Assembly: GCF_028583425.1 (NCBI RefSeq) | Contig: NC_072793.1 | Coordinates: 61,695,028-61,759,027, forward strand | Origin: Eublepharis macularius | Taxonomy: Eukaryota; Chordata; Lepidosauria; Squamata; Eublepharidae | Reading direction: 5' to 3' | Length of the DNA stretch: 64,000 nucleotides | Shown: one piece after another, positions 1 through 12,066 of the stretch | Position numbering within the stretch: position 1 is the stretch's first letter | How the letters are laid out: every line of letters begins with the position of its first letter | The notes under the pieces: model-generated | Told to the model about the DNA's origin: nothing | What the model saw: the letters and a program-made list of their open reading frames with translations, nothing else | Database searches by the model: none | Made by a program: the position numbers and the translations under genes

Positions 1-209
1 GGAGCCTAGTGACAAACTAGGATCTGAGCAACCCATGTTTGATTCCCCATTCTGCCATGGAAGCTTGCTGGGTGACCTTTGGCAAATCATACACTTGGAT
101 GACTCTACCTCACAGGGTTGTTGTAGAGGGATGGAGGAGAGAAGAATGATGACAGCTGCTTTGGGTTCCTGTTTGAGAGAAAGGCAGGGTATAAATGAAG
201 AAAAATAAG
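1..209 (+). repeat. tRNA-derived squamate SINE, cut by window edge
   Basis: The segment has the order of a Sauria-type SINE: a tRNA-like head with a degenerate B box (gtttgattccc near 38-48), the body text 'ctgccatggaagcttgctgggtgacc', then 'cctcacagggttgttgt', then a tail 'gggtataaatgaag' ending A-rich. Other copies in this window at 17265-17490 and 60011-60195 share the same order, which supports a family. The 5' end is truncated by the window or mutated. It is non-coding and would have been mobilised by a LINE. Confidence 0.8.
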
Positions 210-579
210 TGGGAAATAAAGGAAAAGTAGTATCGCTGGTTCATCTATCTGTGGAATCATATATCTTATTCCCTTTATACACTGAATATCGTAGGCCCAT
301 GCAGCAGCAATTTGTACACTTCTTCACTTTGTTACTAGCATTTTAAAAGAGAAAAGATGTAGTCTTTAAAGACACATTTTCTATTCTACTGAATTTTGTA
401 CTGTGTTGAGAATTCTAATAAAATATGATTTTGAATAGTAAAACCTAGTAGAGGTTGAATGGTCAACCTTCCTCTCTCTTTTGGCAAATTGTAATTACAC
501 AAACATGCAAGTTGCATTATAAGGATAGATCCAAAGACATGGTTTTCATGTCCTCTGTTTGAGCTTTATTTGTACATTT

Positions 580-1130
580 TTATCCTGCCGCCAAGGGAGC
601 GGGCGGTGGGGAGGGCTGCATCACCAAGGAAGTAGGCAGAGAAGATGCCACCCAATGAACGGGGCCCTAGCTGTTGTGGTCATGCTATGGCCATCAAGGG
701 GGCCCCCTCGGTGGCAGCAGCTCTCCCAGCTGGTGGCAGGTGTGGGCTGACCCTCAGGATGGTCTCTGGAGTGCCACCATCATCGGTGGCTGGGGTGGGG
801 GCTGCTGGGGGAAGCCCCAGCATGGCATCTTGTCTGGCATAGTGGCTGGAGAGGCCCAACCAGACCCACCCTGCATAGTCAGTCTGAATGGCTGACCAGG
901 AGGCCAGGAATGGAGGGAGCCTGCAGAAGCCCCCAATTGGCCCTCCGGCCCCTCAGTCAAGTGAGGGAAGGCATAGTTTGGAGCTTGGGAGAGGGGCAGT
1001 GGTTCACCAGGGCAGCCCCTATAAAGTCGGGCCTTCCATGTGGGCCAGGGAGGAAGAGGAAGTGAGAGAGGGGGAAGTGACCAGGTCACATGGCAGGGGA
1101 GAGAGGGTTTGAAGGTGCTGTCACTCCTCC
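580..1130. other. GC-rich block of unknown origin
   Basis: About 550 bp is strikingly G-rich on the plus strand and differs from the AT-rich flanks. Open frames exist on both strands but are low-complexity (Gly, Pro, Trp, Ser) with no recognisable domain. A TATA-like 'cctataaag' lies at about 1018-1026. It abuts the LINE relic to its right and might be part of another repeat. I do not recognise it. Confidence 0.4.
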
Positions 1131-1134
1131 CCCT

Positions 1135-1990
1135 CTTACCCCATTTCTGAGGCCCATTTGGCAACTCACCTGAGCCAACAGGGCCAACCTGGAGGGCGAG
1201 CCCCCTCAGGCTCCAACACCCCCCACAGTGGAGCCTGACAGCCTTTCTAATAGCCCAGAGAACCTTTGTCTTGCCAGGGTCCAGTTTCAGCTTTTTCACT
1301 CTCATGCAGCCCATTATTGACTCCAAGCACCAGTTCAGAAGATCAACAGCATCCTTGGAATTACATAGAAAAGATAGAGCTGGATATCATCTGCATATTG
1401 GTGACACCACAGCCCAAATCTCCTGATGACCTCTCTCAGTAGCTTCATATAGATGGCCAGGGGCAGAGCAGGAATACCCTAGCACTACCTTCTAAGACTA
1501 ACTTCTCAGATAGGACTCGAACCATTGTAATACAGTGTCCCTTTGTCCAGCACAGAGAGGCAGCTTAGCAGGATATTGTGGTTGATAGTATTGAAGGCCA
1601 CAGGACTAGAAGGGTTACATTCTCCCCGTCTACTTCTTGGTCATCAACCAAAGTGACCAAAGCAAACCATGTTCCAAAACCTGGCCTGAAGTCAGATTGA
1701 AATGGGTCCAGAAAACCAGTCTCTTCAAAGAACACCTGAAGCTGAGTAGCAACCACCCACTCAAACATCTTGCCCCAAAGTGAAAGATTGGCGACTGGCC
1801 AGAAGTTCTCCAACATAGTAGGGCCTAGGGAGGGCTTTTTCAAAACAGGTTGAATCACTGCCTCCTTGAGCACTGCCTCGTTGCTCTCAAGGAAGCCTTT
1901 ACCACTCCCCTTACCCACTTGGCCTGTCCCCCTCTTGCAGCTTTCATTAGCCAAATGGGCAAGGGTCAAGAGCACACGTTTTAAGTCTCA
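1135..1990 (-). mobile_element. L2/CR1-group LINE, reverse transcriptase relic
   Basis: Translation on the minus strand gives non-LTR reverse transcriptase blocks in order: a 'KPSLGPTMLENFWPVANL' block, 'DPFQSDFRPGFGT', a damaged 'LDLSAAFDT' region, 'GIPALPLAIYMK', the catalytic YADD box (codons at 1387-1398) and a degraded region after it. Blocks fall in different frames separated by stops, so this is dead. The element is 5'-truncated, and its start and tail are not clear. Assignment to the L2/CR1/Rex group is from motif style and is not certain. Confidence 0.8.
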
Positions 1991-4900
1991 CCTCTGCGAG
2001 GATCTTGTCCATATCCTAAAGCACCCCAAGCTGAAAGGTATCCATATAAACTGGAAAAGCAGATGCCAAGGGCACATTATCTGAACATTTATCCATGGCA
2101 GCATCTCACTCAGAATGGAGCTGGGTGATTTTTTTCCTGTCAAATAAATTGATCTCAGCATGTCATTGCATGGTCAAAGTCCAGTTCCTTGGAGCTATGA
2201 TGAAGAAGCCCCTGAACAACATAGAACACCTCAGCTGGACAATTATGTGCAGACAGTTACTACTGTTAAATCATATGACTGTTCAATTATATGATGGAGG
2301 AGGTGAAGATCCTTATGGCAAATATAGCATAAAATACAGATGCCATTAAGTGGTAAAAGAAGGAAGAAGAAAAAGATGATTGCCGGTGTGGCAAAATGGC
2401 CCTGCAAGCGCTTCTCCATTTTGTCCTCCAAGGTGTCTAGGTGCCCGGCGAACACTCAGAGTCTCTGCCTGACCATGCACTGCTCTCCTGGCTCCCCTGA
2501 CCCCCAGAGCCCTTTCCTCTCTTGCTTCTCTTTTGGTACGCTGCCATGAACTGGTTGTTTTAGGAATTACCTGACAAGAGATCCAGTACTCCCAGGTTCC
2601 CTTCTACATTGCCTTTCGAAACCTCTGCCTAGTGCCCACCCACATCTCCTACTAACCCATGACTAGTTACTACAGGGATGTCTTACTACACCTGTTCACT
2701 CCTGTGGAAACAGTGATTTAGCAACTGAGCACCTCCCTTGCTCTGGCACCCATTTTGAACAGTGTTAGGTCTATGTGGTACAGAGAACAACTGCCTCCAT
2801 TTGAAATGGATAAGAATTTGCGAAACACAAAAAGTCCACACATATTCTCTCTCTACAGCTACAAATTGAGCAAGGAACACAAAAGAAAATGCAAAGAATT
2901 CTTATCTCCCTCACTTTATACGTGCACTAGCTGATCTTGTTCTAAGGCAGGCTTTGAAGTTACAGTTTAATTTACAAAATAGAGTTTGCTAAATGCTCCC
3001 CATTACCTTGACATCTTTGCTAGGCATGCATCCCTTTGCTCTGTATGGCAATGCCAGCCATCTAGATGGCGCTCAGGTGTGAGTGTTTCTTTCTTTATAT
3101 GGAATCCACAAGAATTGACCTGAAAAATAGACCCTCTTCATCCATGTCAAAGAACTCTTTTCTGAAATCTACAGGAAGATACAAGCTAGCCTCTCACCCA
3201 CCCAGCCCCTGCCCATGGCTCTGTGTCTCATCGAGGTGTCAGATTCCGGCCAAGGTGTGAACTGACCATTTCATTGTTTCCAGACAGGTGGCCATTAGCA
3301 TTTCCAAAGCTTTGATGGTTGGTATTTGGGCAATGCTTGGGCGCAATTGACTTCTCCCTCCTATCTGTCTTCTGCTAGGAGAGAGAAAAAAGTTTAAAAC
3401 TAAATACTCAGATTTGTTTGAGTCCTCAAATAAATAGGAATTTGTTCACATCCACAACAGTTTGTGGCTGATTGATAAAGCTCCCTGCTGGCAACTGGGA
3501 GCTAAAGGGTGAGGAAGGCCAGGAGGTTGGAGTGTTTTGAGGAAGGAACTTTGCCATTTTATTAGTGACAGGTACCAAACTACCATAGATGAACCTGCAC
3601 AGTCTGCTTTCCTAATATTTCTGTTATCCTTTTTAAAAAGAGCTAATTTTTTTTTCAGACACATGAGAAAGAGAGCTAAACTGTTCAATAAACTGTGTTA
3701 GAGAAATGTACAAGCTTCTGAGTTGGCTCAAGCTATTTATTCATTCTTGCAATAAAGAGGTCCATTTCCTAAAGATTCATAGTCAGTTGTAGCCTTAAAG
3801 TACTGTTAAATGCTTTGAAAAACTTGGTCACAGGATGCAGCACTCAGACAAACTAGGTATCAAATATTATAATGTGCCAAAATTCAGTGTATATTATTAT
3901 TAAGCATAATATTAAGAGTAGGTACCAAAGCAAGGGAGTCAGTATTACGGTAGTTAGACAGGTACATTTGTAGGATATTCTCAAGTGTTATGGACATATG
4001 TGGCCAATAGCAAGTGGCAGGTAGGATTTATACCTAGTAGAACAGATGCAAGGTTTCCTTCCACACAGAAGTTCACCTGGTTCCAGCTCTTTAGTGTGTG
4101 TGTGTGTGTGTGTGTGTGAGGAGAAATAAGGTCATGGGAGGTTGCAACTTCAGAATGCTTCAAGAGCTTACTTCATACTGGGTGGCTATATATGGGTAGC
4201 TATTCTTCATTTTTTCCCCCAGAGCGCTCTTTATAAGGAAAGTACTGGACAGTTGCTACACCCCTCCCCTCCTATGGCACCCTCACAGTGATTGTGAAAG
4301 CACATACTTCTCTTGCATCTGAAATGTATTTATGCCAAAGTTACTAAAATACAGAGGATGAGTAATTTTCTCCAAACTGTCAGTTTCTGCTGTAAGTGCT
4401 GAATTTCTCCAAAGGCTCTCATTGTTTTCATGAGGAAAAACCTCTAGGTAGCTCATCAAGGCACTTCAGCGAACAGATGATCATCATATGTAAATGCGCT
4501 TTTTAAGATCCTCAAAAAGCAGGTGTTGAATAGATTGAATGGGATGCAGGTATGGTACTCAATAACAAAGGAGAAATAACTTGTCTGAGGCTATCATGTG
4601 ATTCAGGTGCGGAATTTTGCAAAGCATCACGCTCACTAAAAGAGAAATTCAATGGGATTAGGATGCAGATAAGCTTATGTGCTCTTCCTACTAGCCTGTG
4701 TTAGCCTTGGAGACAATTGATATTTATGGACAATCAAATGCAAGCTGAGTGGTAGCCTTACTCTGCCTTCCTCAGACTGGGAAGAAGAGGAGCAGCAAGA
4801 GTTCTTTCATTATTCTCTCTACCAGCCAAGTTTTTTGTTTGGTTCTTATGCACCATTCCTACTCTACTGGCGCCTAAACTCCCTGGAAAAATACAGCGAG

Positions 4901-5466
4901 TGCATGAGATCATCAAACTGCCGCACACGGGAGGAGTTTGTTTTTGCCATCCCATATGAAAAGAAATATGGACCTGGAGCTCTGCCACAGAAAGGGGCTT
5001 CAGTAATAGCCTGCACTCCCTGTGGGACTCTCCTGGAGACTGGCTCTTGTGATGAGGAAAGGAGGGCAGTGTGCCAGATTTTCATTCAGTTATGAGTGGA
5101 ATGTCTCCTTTCAGGAACACTCTGTTCCTTCCTGCAATATTAACGTCACCATCTACAAGTAAGAAGGCCAGGCAGGAAGGCTCGAGCTGCCCTTCAGGTT
5201 CCCACCCTCCTTTAAACTTGATACTGTGGGGTTTTGTTATTTTGGACCTGATATAAACAATCCCTCCTTTCACAAGCAGGAGGTAGGGGAAATGAATGGA
5301 ACAATGATAGCGTAGGCCAATCGCTGGCTAAGGGGATTTAACTTCCTAGTCCCACAGCATTAGGCCAGCAGTTCCCACACACACACACAATGATGTCCTT
5401 ACTTGTCCTGGGCCTCATGCCACTCTTAAACCTGGCAGTGATGCTCTCTTGCAAATACCTCCAACC
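1991..5466. other. Intergenic DNA, no gene seen
   Basis: No exon-like reading frame with family motifs was recognised. The stretch contains a (GT)n microsatellite at 4094-4118 and short A/T runs. Open frames here are short and show no conserved domain. Confidence 0.6.
4094..4118. repeat. (GT)n microsatellite
   Basis: About 12 uninterrupted GT units. Confidence 0.95.
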
Positions 5467-5684
5467 TAGGATTACCAACCTCCAGGTGAGGCCTGGAGAT
5501 CTCCTGAAATTACAACTAAGCTCCAGACTACAGAAATCAGTTTCTCTGGAGACAATGGCAGCTTCAGAGGGTTCATACTATGGCATCACATCCCTGCTGA
5601 GCGCCCTCTCTTCCCAAAACTCCATCCTTTTCAGGCCCTGCCCCCAAATCTCCAGAAATTTCCTAAACTGAAGTTGGCAACCCA
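5467..5684. mobile_element. MITE family A copy (TAGGGTTGCCAA ends)
   Basis: The start 'taggattaccaacctcc' and the end 'gttggcaaccca' are imperfect inverted termini of the family defined by the copy at 10863-11079. The body has the family's 'ctggagatctcc...ccagactacag' and 'aaatctccag' blocks. No clean 8-bp target duplication is visible, so the copy is old. Confidence 0.7.
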
Positions 5685-6607
5685 ACCATAGTCCTTCCAC
5701 ATGTTGGTGATGCTACATTATCTTTTGTAATGCACTCCACCACCCCCAGCCTCCCGTGCAGCTGCTTCCTCTGGTTGGTTTCTCTACTGGGCACTACTTT
5801 GAGACATGTGGCAAACCCATGTTGGCATTCTGGCCAGCAAGCATAGCTCTGCCTTTTTATAGCAAATGAGTGCATCCTAGACATGAGAGAAGCAAAAGGC
5901 TCCAATATCCCAGACCTTGCTTGAACTGTGTGTGGCTCACACACGATGGGAAGCGGACAAAAATATCGCTGCTTCCACCAGGCAACAGAGCAAACAACAG
6001 AGTGCAGCTGTAAACACACCATGGCCTCCTCATTCCTGACAAGTGACTACATAGTTGGCCATCACTCTTCTGTTAAGGCAGAGCACAGAGGCATTCAGGT
6101 TGCTGTTTCTTGCCCAGAGATCCACAATGGTTCTGCTTTCACTCTCTGTGAGGATAAGGATTTTTGTTTTCCTTTGGAACAAGCCCTCTCCTCCCTCAGC
6201 ACCAGAACTTCACATTAAAGCCCACAGAAGGTGATATCTGAAGAATGCTCCGCATCAAGCACTGCCTGGATGATTCAGGAGGAGTCTTGTGCAAACTTCT
6301 GTAGTAGTCGCTAAAACAGAAATTGAATCTAAGTGTTTCCTCCTGTTTGCTGGATGTGGGACATGCCCGCAGGACCTATACAGCCTTGCATACCGTAAAT
6401 GCTACTAGGACCCAGTTAAGTCAGAAATTATTGGAAAGGGCATTTCTGAAAATAAAGGCAAGTTTTATACTCATAATGAACAATTCTCTGGACTGATGAG
6501 CTGAAACTGTTCGTCTATGGAATTACAAAATTAAAATGTTTGGTGAAAGGTCACAAAAGGTGTGTGTGGGGGGGGGAGTTGTATGGCTTGTAGTAGCCAG
6601 CACATTG

Positions 6608-7020
6608 GTAGGGTTGCCAACTGTGGCTTGGGAAATTCCTGGAGATTTGGGGGTGATATCTAGGGAGGGTGGAGTTTAAGGACAGAAGAAGCTCAATGAA
6701 GATGTGACATTATAGAACCTGCCCATTGAAACTTCTGTGGTCTTCAGTCCTAGGGTTGCCAGCTCTGGTTTGGGAAATTCCTGGATATTTTCAGAATGGA
6801 GCCTGGAGAGGGCAGGGTTGGAGGAGGGGAGGGACCTTAGCAGAGTATAATGCCATAGAGTCCACCCTCCAAAGCAGCCATTTTCTTCAGAGGAACTGGT
6901 GTGTATGGTGGAGATCTCCAGCCACCACCAGGAGTCTGGCAACACTATCCAGTCCTCCAAGGGAACTGATTTCTGTAATTTGGAACTCAGTTGTAATTCT
7001 AGGAGAATGGCAGCCCCTAC
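6608..7020. mobile_element. MITE family A copy split by a second copy
   Basis: The outer copy starts 'tagggttgccaactgtgg' and resumes after 6955 with 'ccaagggaactgatttctgtaa', the part of the family consensus expected after the break. Its right terminus is degraded. Between lies a complete second copy (6751-6947). Confidence 0.65.
6751..6947. mobile_element. MITE family A copy nested in another copy
   Basis: A 197-bp element running 'tagggttgcca...tggcaacacta'. It is flanked by an 8-bp target duplication, ttcagtcc (6743-6750) and tccagtcc (6948-6955), with one mismatch. The 8-bp duplication and TA-initiated termini indicate hAT-type transposition. There is no coding capacity. Confidence 0.8.
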
Positions 7021-7460
7021 TTGAAGACTGGAAACTCAACACATGGAGATTCTAAGAGCAAACAACACTATGAACAATCTCAGGCCTGTAGGAATTCCAA
7101 ATTCAGCATCTTTGTTCCATAAAAAAAAAACATTTGACAGGTGTAGCTTTTCCCTCCACAGTAGCATTAGGAGGAGAAGATGAACCTGTCAAAATTCATG
7201 CTTCTACCCAATTTTTAAAAACAGGAAAGCTGAATTTGCTAGGCCTACCTAGGCATAAGAAAAGAATAAGGTATAGGAAGGCCCAGAATTAGATATGGGA
7301 TCCGATGGCTTGGTGAGGGTCCTCCATATATATTTCTTTACAAGTTTACCTGTTTTGTACTCTTCATAATACTGGCTACTAATGGGGCCTTCTTCAAATA
7401 TGGTTTAAGCAACACATACAAAAAAGGCTCTTCTTTGGGGAACATAAGTGGGCTTACAAA

Positions 7461-7814
7461 TAGGGTTGCCAGGTCCCTTTATCCTCTCAGCGGGAGGATA
7501 GGGGCCTGGAACTTACACTTGCGCTCCGGCGGCGGCATGATGATGTCACTTCTGGAAGTGATGTCATTGCGCTCACCACAGGAGCGCTCCTGCACTCCGA
7601 TTTGGCCGGTTTGGGGCCAAATCGGAGCACAGGGATTCTCCTGTGGCCAGTGTGAAGGGTGGGAGCGCGCACACAGTACGCACTCCTGAGGTGCATGCCA
7701 GTGGTGGGGACGCCCTGGGAGTTTGCCCCCTCTCGCCGATCGCTCAGTGATCAGCAGATAAGGAGGCAAATCCCCAGGAGTCTGCCCACCACTGGCAGGC
7801 ACCTGGTAACCCTA
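7461..7814. mobile_element. MITE family B (TAGGGTTGCCAGGT ends), perfect TSD
   Basis: A 354-bp element with termini 'tagggttgccaggt' and 'acctggtaaccct a', flanked by a perfect 8-bp duplication cttacaaa (7453-7460, 7815-7822). It is internally palindromic around 'ctccgatttggcc...ggccaaatcggag' and carries 'gatgatgtcacttctggaagtgatgtcat'. Relatives lie at 35975-36262, 42581-42873 and 46683-46985. It is a non-autonomous hAT-like element. Confidence 0.9.
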
Positions 7815-8139
7815 CTTACAAACAACTGTAGACACAATTAGACATGGGCACAAATGGGAAAAAACTGAACATGAACAGACGAATAGTAACAAACATCTCC
7901 CATTAATGAACATGTTCGGCATTCTGTGTTCGTGGGGGCCAGAACGGCCCCCGTTGGACTTAGAGAGCCCATATTCACAGGGAGTGTTCAGCAGGCACTC
8001 CTCCAGCCATCATCCAAGTTTGGTCAAGATTGCAATATGTATCTTGGAGTTATACATTCCCAAATCCGACGCCCCCGTGAAACTCCCATTCAACACAATG
8101 GGAGCCACCACTTGACTTTTGCCCCCTGTACAAACGGTG

Positions 8140-8640
8140 GACTCTAGGGGGCGGGGGCTTTGGCTGCTCACCAGCAGCACCCCCCATGTGCCTGCCTGCC
8201 AGGCCTCCCTGAGGCTACTTTCTGCCAAGGTATGACAGTGGGTGATATCGGCGGCTGGTGGGCTGGGGGAGGCGTTGGCAGGCTGCCTCCCCTCTAGGGG
8301 GCGGGGTGTGTGGCCACTCACCAGTGGCACCCCCCATGTGCCTACCTGTCAGGCCTCAGAGAACTTGATATTTCCAGGGTAGGCCAGAAGGAGGGTGATG
8401 TTTGTGGCCGCCGGGTCTGGCACGCTGGAGGAGGCATTGGTGGGCCACTTCCCCTCTAGGGGGTGGGGTGTATGGCCACTCACCAGTGGCACCCCCCATG
8501 TGCCCGCCCGCCTGCCAGGCCTCAGAGTATTGTACTGTACTTTCCTGAGCAGACAGGGACGTGGGTGATGAGTGCAGCCGCTGGGTCTGGCGGGCTCAGG
8601 GAGGTGGCAGCGGGCCGCCGTCCCTCTAGGGAGCGGGGGG
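8140..8640. repeat. GC-rich tandem repeat inside the hAT-like element
   Basis: Three to four units of about 150-170 bp, each beginning near 'tctagggggcggggt' and containing 'actcaccagtggcacc', 'ccccatgtgcc' and 'caggcctc'. Units diverge by substitutions and small indels. No protein is encoded consistently across units. Confidence 0.8.
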
Positions 8641-9169
8641 TCTGGCAGCTGACAGCTGAGTGTTCCCCCCTGCCTCCATCTCCCTCTGCCTCTGGAACAG
8701 CTCACGGAAAGAGTTTATGCTGTGGGAGAAGTGGGAAGCGATGTGGCGGCAGCTGTCCAGGGGAAGGAGCACGAAGGGTTACTGGCTGCACTGCGGAGCT
8801 GGCACCAGAAGATGGAGTGAGGGGTGGACTGCAGGCAGGGACAGCACTGGGAGTTTGGGATGGGGACAGGATGGATGTTTCATCGAACCCCAACCATTCC
8901 TCCACGGATCCCTCGCCCTCCTCCTCCTCAAACAGTTTAAAGAGTTCCTCTTTCCCCGTCGGAAAGAACTCTTTGGCCTCCACCACAGCCCCCACAGGTG
9001 ATTTTTGGGAAGCAGGACTCTCTGCTGCCCCCAGAGCCCTGCCCAGTACTGCTTCCCAAGGGGCAACTGGGACAATCTTTGCACTTCCCCCCACAACCAC
9101 TCTTGGCCCCCACCCGAAGCCTCATTGTGTCACCAAACAATAATTAAGGAGGAAATAAAAGGACAAAAC

Positions 9170-9385
9170 ACTGTGAGCCCTCAGCCAGAGTGCCCACTGA
9201 GCTTGGGCCCAGGGCCTGGCAGCAGCCCTGGAACCAGAGGGAGGGGCTAGAGCCCTAGCCCAGCACTCCCAAATACCTGACCAGATCAAGCACTGACAAT
9301 AATAATAATCAGTGTGAGCCCTCAGCCGAGGTGCCCACTGAGCTTAGCTCCAGGGCCTGGCAGCAGCCCTGGAACCAGAGGGGAT
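9170..9385. repeat. Direct repeat pair inside the hAT-like element
   Basis: Two copies of about 70 bp ('gtgagccctcagcc...gcagccctggaaccagag') at about 9172-9241 and 9313-9381 are separated by about 70 bp that includes a short 'aataataat' run. Confidence 0.8.
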
Positions 9386-10862
9386 AGATCCCTATCCCAC
9401 CCACCACACACAGAAAAAATCCCAGCTCCAATGCACTCTCCCTGTCTCTCTCCCAAAAGGCTAGCAACCGCTCTGTCTTACTCCACTGCCTGCTGAAACT
9501 GAAAGCCAGAACTGGGAGCACAGTCCCCTTTTATAACCAGAGGGCAGTCAGAACTGCCTAACAGGGTTTGCAGGGATGCGATTGGAGTGCCCATGGCTAC
9601 AGAACACCCCCCTCTCCCCCCCCCGGTCTCTGGTCCCATGTAACTAATTGTAACCAATTTGGAGCTCCACACTTGGAAGGAAGACCTACCTATCAAGCTA
9701 AGTTGGGCTTTGATTGGGGTTTCCAAGGCAACAGAAGGAGTGCAGACAGAGTTCAGGAAGTCCCTGCCTGCATTACCAAGGGAATTGATTGAAGGTGCCT
9801 GACTGTCTGGCTTCACGAATAGTGGACGAACGCAACGAACCAGGCTTGCGACGACACCTTGTTCATTTACAATGGTGCCTCACGAACAGCTTGTTCACAA
9901 AAAGACGAACGGGCTGTTCATGGGTTTTTTTCATTCGTATTGCTGTTCGTGCCCATGTCTAGACACAATACAAAATGCAAAATATCATACTGCTTGTATG
10001 GATAGACATGTTTTTGTCCTTAGTGGCAAGGGAAGTGTCTTTTGAAACAACACCAAGTGTTGGCAAATCGAATCTGTTGCTTATGGTGGCAGATTAATTC
10101 TTCTAAACCTTATAATCAGTTTCTTAGGTGATTAGGATTAGGTTGGAAAATAAGCATTTTGTATGCTTCTAAGAGCCAGATATTTAGTACCAGTCATTGT
10201 TATATGAACACTAGATCATTCTGCAGTCACCAAGTGGAAAAAATTTCTTGCAGTTTAGCTTTCACAAGACCCAATTCTTCTCTAAATGAACAAAAGAATG
10301 AGAGGAAAATCTTCCCTCAATCATGTGCTCAGTCTGATCCTTTAAAAATACCAAACATTTCCATTGCAAATACTTCCTGATTTTTATAAATGAGTTTTGG
10401 AGATTGAAAATGGTAACTTGGAAATGGTAAATCAGTTCTTTCCTCTGTTCTTGAAGTGGCCAATTTTAAGATTTTTAAAAACTACGTTTAGTGCTTTGTT
10501 ACTGTAATTCATTACCAGTGCAGTGCTAGCCTTGAGCATACTTGCTGGACAAAAAGATTATCACTACTTATCTATTTGTGCCAGTAGAATACAAAGATAG
10601 GATGACATAGTGCATTTAGTTGGTGTAGCAATCCTTGTGTCATCAAGTCTCAATTTTTGCTGGCCATTTTCCTCCTCCTTCATTTCAGTGCTGAAATCAG
10701 CCTCTTTCTGCCAGTCATATAGGGCCAAGAAGTTTCTGGTTATCTTCAAGACAAAAGGCTGAAAGCCTGCAGAAAAGGAGTAGGGTTGTCCAACTTCATC
10801 ACGCTCCAGTCCAGACCCATAAGGCACTGGGGCTTTCAGACTGTTAATTGGGACCTCTAAAA

Positions 10863-11079
10863 TATAGTTGCCAACATTCAAGCAGGCCTGGAGATCTTCC
10901 AGAATGATAACTGATCTCCAGACTATGGAGATCAGTTTCCTTGAAGAAAATGGCTGCTTTGGAGCACAGATTCTATGGCATTATACCCCACTGAGATCCC
11001 TCTGCTCCTCAAACCCTGCCCTCCCCCAGTTCCATCCTCAAATTTCCAGGATTTTCCCAACCTGCACTTGGCAACCCTA
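10863..11079. mobile_element. MITE family A, type copy with perfect TSD
   Basis: A 217-bp element, 'tatagttgccaa...ttggcaaccct a', flanked by a perfect 8-bp duplication ctctaaaa (10855-10862, 11080-11087). This copy best defines the family. It is non-coding and hAT-like by TSD length. Confidence 0.88.
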
Positions 11080-11149
11080 CTCTAAAACAATCTAGAGTAT
11101 GTGTAGTACAAAGGAACATGGCCAATCAAAGGGGTCCAAGACAGAATCA

Positions 11150-12066
11150 ACGTTAATCAAATAATGAATAGCCCTAAAACTGATTTTGAAGAAATATAAA
11201 GGCCTAATATCCAAAGTTTACAATATTATATTAAATACATGTAACCAAAAGACTCTAAATTATCAAACTAAATGGTCAGATGATTGCAAAACTAATTTAA
11301 CATCTGAACAATGGCGCAAAATATGGTCTTCAAATTTAAACAACTCTCCAGTAGTTGTTACCAAACTACAAACTTTTAAGATCATAAACAGGTGGTATTT
11401 GACCCCTAAAAAACTATCACAAATTTACTCCTCTTTATTCCCTCAGCGTTGGAAAGGCTGTGGGGAGGTTGGAACATTCTCTCACTGTTGGTGGGAATGC
11501 CAACATGTCGTTAATTTTTGGAAGAAAATCCTCACTTCGATTAAAGACATCACTAACTACACAATCCGTCTAAAGCCTGAATTAATCTTTTTGGATCAAT
11601 GGGACAACCTACTCATTCCCAAAATAATAAAGGACCTTATTACAAGGCTACTAACAGCTGCAAAGAGCGTTATTGCAACTTATTGGAAAAGTAATAGTAT
11701 TCCAACATTATCTGTCTGGCATAAGAAGATCTGGGATCATTTCATTACAGAAAAATTGAGTGACAAAATTTATCAAGCCAAGCACTTTCCCAAAAGCACT
11801 AATTTTCAGGAGAAATGGTCTCCATTCTTTGAATATCCGGAAAACAATATCTGGGCTGTATCAAAGTTTCACAAATCTGTTTTTGAACTGCTATAATGTA
11901 GTTCTTAGAATTTAAGCCTTTTCACTGTTACTTTACATTGTATATAGTATTGTTATTTGGTTATTGGTTGTGTTTTAGTTACCAATTGTTACTTGTTAAT
12001 CTACGCTATCTTGTAATTTATTGTATGCTTTTTATTAATACAATTTTGTTTAATTAAAAAAAGGGG
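11150..12066 (+). mobile_element. L1-type LINE, ORF2 C-terminus and 3' UTR
   Basis: One open frame (11186-11896, 236 codons) reads as the C-terminal region of an L1 ORF2: 'RWYLTPKKLSQIY', then a Cys/His region with 'GTFSHCWWECQHVVNFW', 'IFLDQW' and an 'FQEKWSPFFEY' end block. The stop is followed by an AT-rich 3' UTR ending in 'taattaaaaaaa' near 12066. The element lacks its endonuclease and reverse transcriptase (5' truncation). The frame is intact over 700 bp, so the insertion is fairly recent. A diverged copy in the other orientation is at 28200-29120. Confidence 0.85.

Larger units (their letters stand above)
7839..9961. mobile_element. 2.1-kb hAT-like element with 8-bp TSD
   Basis: A 2123-bp element bounded by inverted termini 'tagacatgggcac' and 'gtgcccatgtcta' and flanked by a perfect 8-bp duplication gacacaat (7831-7838, 9962-9969), the hAT signature. 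Just inside the ends are many short 'gaac'/'gttc' inverted motifs. The interior is GC-rich and dominated by tandem repeats (8140-8640; 9170-9385). Open frames within it show no transposase motif that I recognise, so it is probably non-autonomous, or a remnant with captured filler. A relative in inverted orientation begins at 63806, and a short relative with similar termini is at 18458-18877. Confidence 0.88.

Noticed and set aside
4758..5095. A possible exon
   Set aside because: Overlapping frames on both strands have no recognisable motif, and no convincing splice-site pair or neighbour exon was found.
8140..8640. A CRISPR-like array
   Set aside because: Units are long and diverged, with no short identical repeats and unique spacers, and the DNA is vertebrate.
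8463..9143. A 226-codon frame inside the hAT-like element as a transposase
   Set aside because: The translation is Ser/Pro/Gly-rich, part of it lies in tandem repeats, and no hAT dimerisation or catalytic motif can be seen on either strand.
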